NCBI GenBank assembly: GCA_947624365.1
Contig: CANQJY010000047.1
Location: forward strand, 1-8,026
Source: an uncultured Clostridia bacterium
GTDB taxonomy: Bacteria > Bacillota > Clostridia > TANB77 > CAG-508
Length of the DNA: 8,026 nt
Reading direction: 5' to 3'
The position numbers and the translations under genes are program-made. The notes under the pieces are model-generated. The model made no database searches and was not told the origin of the DNA. It saw only the letters and a program-made list of their open reading frames with translations. Positions 6,966 through 8,026 of this stretch are shown here, piece by piece; positions within the stretch are counted from its first letter, which is position 1, and every line of letters begins with the position of its first letter.

Positions 6966-6995
6966 ATTCTATACTATTGATGTATTTTTTGTCAA
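6966..6995 (-). promoter_or_regulatory. Predicted promoter of the surface-protein gene
   Basis: The minus strand carries a perfect TTGACA at 6990-6995. The -10 region is TATAGAAT, readable as TATAGA (6968-6973, spacer 16) or TAGAAT (6966-6971, spacer 18). The start would be near 6960, with a leader of about 25 bases. It is the only strong promoter between this gene and the divergent regulator. Confidence 0.65.
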
Positions 6996-6999
6996 TATT

Positions 7000-7061
7000 T
7001 TAGTTTAGTTATTTATATAATATTTTATTTACTATTAGTTTGAATTCAACATTTTTAGTTT
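7000..7061. promoter_or_regulatory. Possible operator region with TTAGTTT direct repeats and a palindrome
   Basis: The 7-base sequence TTAGTTT occurs three times on the plus strand (7000-7006, 7035-7041, 7055-7061); the last two extend to TTAGTTTG, 20 bases apart, about two helical turns. A perfect 10-base palindrome, TTGAATTCAA, lies at 7040-7049. It sits between the divergent surface-protein and regulator genes, where an autoregulated XRE protein would bind. AT-rich DNA makes chance repeats likely, so this is only a candidate. Confidence 0.3.
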
Positions 7062-7091
7062 GTTTTATTTGGTTTCCTTTCATTATACAAT
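7060..7091 (+). promoter_or_regulatory. Weak candidate promoter of the XRE regulator gene
   Basis: TATACAAT at 7084-7091 resembles a -10 box and is suitably placed for a start near 7097, about 18 bases before the coding start. The best -35 candidate, TTGTTT at 7060-7065, is poor (18 bases from TATACA). The promoter may be weak or need activation. Confidence 0.35.
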
Positions 7092-7102
7092 AATACTGTT
7101 AT

Positions 7103-7110
7103 GAGGTGAT
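7103..7110 (+). promoter_or_regulatory. Ribosome binding site of the regulator, overlapping a decoy GTG
   Basis: GAGGTGAT is an 8-base match to the anti-Shine-Dalgarno complement and lies 4 bases before the ATG at 7115. The in-frame GTG at 7106 is part of this site and therefore is not the likely start. Confidence 0.7.
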
Positions 7111-7114
7111 TAAA

Positions 7115-7438
7115 ATGGAAGACTTGAATTATATAGAGATTGGAAAAAGGATAAAAATAAAAAGAAAAGAAATTGGAATTACTCAAGAAAAATTATCAGA
7201 ATTAATTGATGTATGTCCTTCTTATATTAGTGAAATTGAAAGAGGATATAGCATCCCCAGTTTATCAACTATTTGTAAAATTTCAAGTGTTTTACAATGT
7301 AGTCTAGATTATCTCATTTTTGGAATTACAGCAACAAATGCAGATAGAACATTTGTTGAAATTTTAAAAGATATTCCTGAAAAAAATCATGCTTTATATA
7401 TTGATTTATGCATAAACATTTCAAATAGTTTAAAATAA
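7115..7438 (+). CDS. XRE-family helix-turn-helix transcriptional regulator
   Basis: A 107-residue protein with an N-terminal Cro/C1-type DNA-binding domain at about residues 8-69. It starts with IGKRIKIKRKEIGITQEKLSE; TQEKLSELIDV (23-33) forms helix 2 and CPSYISEIERG (34-44) the recognition helix, followed by PSLSTICKISSVLQCSLDYLIFG (48-70). The short remainder (DRTFVEILKDIPEK and a final hydrophobic helix ending NISNSLK) probably serves dimerisation. No enzymatic or metal-binding part is visible, and the sensed signal is unknown. It is the only rightward gene in the window, divergent from the surface-protein gene across about 180 bp that hold both promoters, which suggests it may control that gene and itself. 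Its stop lies 2 bp from that of the convergent gene on the other strand. The ATG at 7115 is chosen over GTG at 7106 because the latter is inside the ribosome binding site. Confidence 0.92.
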   Translation: MEDLNYIEIGKRIKIKRKEIGITQEKLSELIDVCPSYISEIERGYSIPSLSTICKISSVLQCSLDYLIFGITATNADRTFVEILKDIPEKNHALYIDLCINISNSLK

Positions 7439-7440
7439 TA

Positions 7441-7734
7441 TTATATATCTATTTCCTGATACCTGCAAATCCTAACCATTTGCAGGTCATCAAATTTTAC
7501 TAAAAAGCAGTTTTCCTCTCCCCTTACAATTTTCATTATTTGATATTTATTTAATACGACTTTCTCTTCTTGATAATTTTGATTTTTTATTGTAATTTCC
7601 TCTTCTGTATATATTATTTCTGCACATTCTATTCTAACAGTAGTTGTTATTAGCCCTGTTAAATCAAATACAATAGTTTCATTTTTCCATTGTTTCAATA
7701 TTTTTTCTAATTCTTCAATTGTCATTTGTTCCAT
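7441..7734 (-). CDS. Hypothetical protein, 97 residues, unrecognised
   Basis: I do not recognise a family. The protein is small and acidic at its N-terminus (MEQMTIEELEKILKQW, probably a helix). It then alternates short hydrophobic and charged stretches typical of a beta-rich fold: ETIVFDLTGLITTTVRIECAE, EEITIKNQNYQEEKVVLNKYQ, and a C-terminal CFLVKFDDLQMVRICRY. There is no signal peptide, membrane segment or cysteine pair motif. It looks like a real gene: the frame is open, AGGAG lies 8 bases before the ATG at 7734, and its base composition matches its neighbours. A GTG at 7743 would add three residues but overlaps the ribosome binding site. Its 3' end converges on the XRE gene with 2 bp between stops, so the two transcripts would overlap, and the last codons include a perfect 10-bp hairpin. 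Function unknown. Confidence 0.7.
   Translation of the reverse strand: MEQMTIEELEKILKQWKNETIVFDLTGLITTTVRIECAEIIYTEEEITIKNQNYQEEKVVLNKYQIMKIVRGEENCFLVKFDDLQMVRICRYQEIDI
7461..7487. repeat. Perfect 10-bp inverted repeat inside the 3' end of the hypothetical gene
   Basis: ACCTGCAAAT (7461-7470), a 7-base spacer, then ATTTGCAGGT (7478-7487). It would form a stable stem-loop in either transcript. In the rightward direction it lies 23 bases after the XRE stop codon. It has no following T-run on either strand, so it is not a classic terminator, though it may protect or attenuate the convergent transcripts. Confidence 0.6.
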
Positions 7735-7742
7735 ATCAATCA

Positions 7743-7747
7743 CTCCT
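7743..7747 (-). promoter_or_regulatory. Ribosome binding site deciding the start of the hypothetical gene
   Basis: The minus strand reads AGGAG, directly followed by TG, so the in-frame GTG at 7743 overlaps it. The ATG at 7734 lies 8 bases downstream and is the better start. Confidence 0.6.
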
Positions 7748-7793
7748 ATTTTCTTTATTATATACTTTTTAGCATTTTTTATCCGTTACTTAA

Positions 7794-7822
7794 TAAATAT
7801 AATTTTTGATTTTATATGTCAA
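7794..7822 (-). promoter_or_regulatory. Candidate promoter of the hypothetical gene
   Basis: A perfect TTGACA lies at 7817-7822 on the minus strand. Possible -10 boxes are TATATT (7796-7801, spacer 15) and TATTTA (7794-7799, spacer 17). Neither is ideal. A separate perfect TATAAT at 7757-7762 lacks a matching -35 and would leave a leader of only about 15 bases. Confidence 0.4.
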
Positions 7823-7913
7823 ACTTTATTTCACAGTAAATTTTGTGTTTTCCTATTTTTATTTATACTTTTTACGCAAAATCTTCTTTTTTTATGTATT
7901 TTATAAATCCAAC

Positions 7914-7945
7914 AAAAAAACTGCTCTACTAAAAGCAGTTTTTTT
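7914..7945. terminator. Bidirectional intrinsic terminator
   Basis: A 12-bp stem pairs AAAAAAACTGCT (7914-7925) with AGCAGTTTTTTT (7934-7945) around an 8-base loop. The A-run and T-run flank a 5-bp CTGCT/AGCAG core, so it can work in both directions. It most likely ends a leftward gene beyond the right edge, because no rightward gene lies directly upstream. Confidence 0.75.
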
Positions 7946-7971
7946 GTCCATGTGTCCATTTTGTCCATTTT
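7946..7971 (+). repeat. Short tandem array of GTCC-containing units
   Basis: Three adjoining units start with GTCCAT: GTCCATGT (7946-7953), then two identical copies of GTCCATTTT at 7954-7962 and 7963-7971. The array joins the terminator on its left and the long inverted repeat on its right, whose inner arms again carry GGACAT and ATGTCC. Units are too short and too few for a CRISPR array. Confidence 0.6.
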
Positions 7972-8026
7972 GGGACGGTCCTTTTTTGGACATTTGTTTC
8001 AAATGTCCAAAAAAGGACCGTCCCAA
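7970..8026. repeat. Perfect 27-bp inverted repeat (hairpin-forming element) at the window edge
   Basis: Bases 7970-7996 pair without mismatch with 8000-8026 around a TTT loop. Each arm holds GGGACGGTCC, a run of six T, and GGACATTTG (or the complement). Since the right arm ends at the last base of the window, the repeat may extend further. It is too long for an ordinary terminator and lacks a following T-run. The GGGACGGTCC/GGACCGTCCC end resembles interspersed palindromic repeats I recall from Clostridia, so a MITE- or REP-like element is likely. No open reading frame is inside. Confidence 0.75.

Noticed and set aside
7757..7762. Perfect TATAAT as the promoter of the 97-residue gene
   Set aside because: No -35 match lies at a proper distance, and the start would fall only a few bases before the ribosome binding site; AT-rich chance is likely.
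7946..7971. Possible CRISPR-like array
   Set aside because: Units are 8-9 bases with no spacers, only three copies and no cas genes; this is a short tandem repeat.

Overview
The window is AT-rich (G+C roughly 30% by eye), with strong AGGAGG-type ribosome binding sites and Clostridia-like protein sequences, so it most likely comes from a low-GC Firmicute, probably a gut-type clostridium. This rests on codon and base composition and family resemblance, not on a marker gene.

Layout. Positions 5177 down to 1 hold a tightly packed leftward operon: pgk, tpiA, gpmI, a YezG/DUF600-family immunity-type protein, a NifU-like Fe-S scaffold-type protein, and the start of a GGGtGRT-family protein cut by the left edge. 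All gaps are 21-47 bp and each gene has its own ribosome binding site. A good sigma-A-type promoter (TTGAAA, 17 bp, TAAAAT) lies directly upstream of pgk, and its -35 box falls in the loop of the intrinsic terminator of the preceding gene. Positions 6933-5281 (leftward) encode an approximately 550-residue membrane-anchored surface protein. Its ectodomain resembles the formylglycine-generating-enzyme / C-type-lectin fold used by targets of diversity-generating retroelements. It has its own promoter with a perfect TTGACA. A small XRE-type helix-turn-helix regulator is transcribed divergently from it (7115-7438, rightward). An unrecognised 97-residue leftward gene (7734-7441) converges on the regulator, with 2 bp between the stop codons. 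The right end (7744-8026) has no gene. It holds a candidate promoter, a bidirectional intrinsic terminator, a short array of GTCC-containing repeats and a perfect 27-bp inverted repeat that reaches the window edge.

How the parts work together. The first three operon genes carry out consecutive or adjoining steps of lower glycolysis (1,3-bisphosphoglycerate to 3-phosphoglycerate, triose-phosphate interconversion, 3- to 2-phosphoglycerate). No gapA, cggR or eno is adjacent. The last two genes are a recurrent clostridial pair of unknown function, linked to glycolysis here by position only. The regulator may control the surface protein through the shared intergenic region, which carries repeated TTAGTTT sites and a palindrome; this is inference. 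No reverse transcriptase, transposase, CRISPR array or RNA gene was found in the window.
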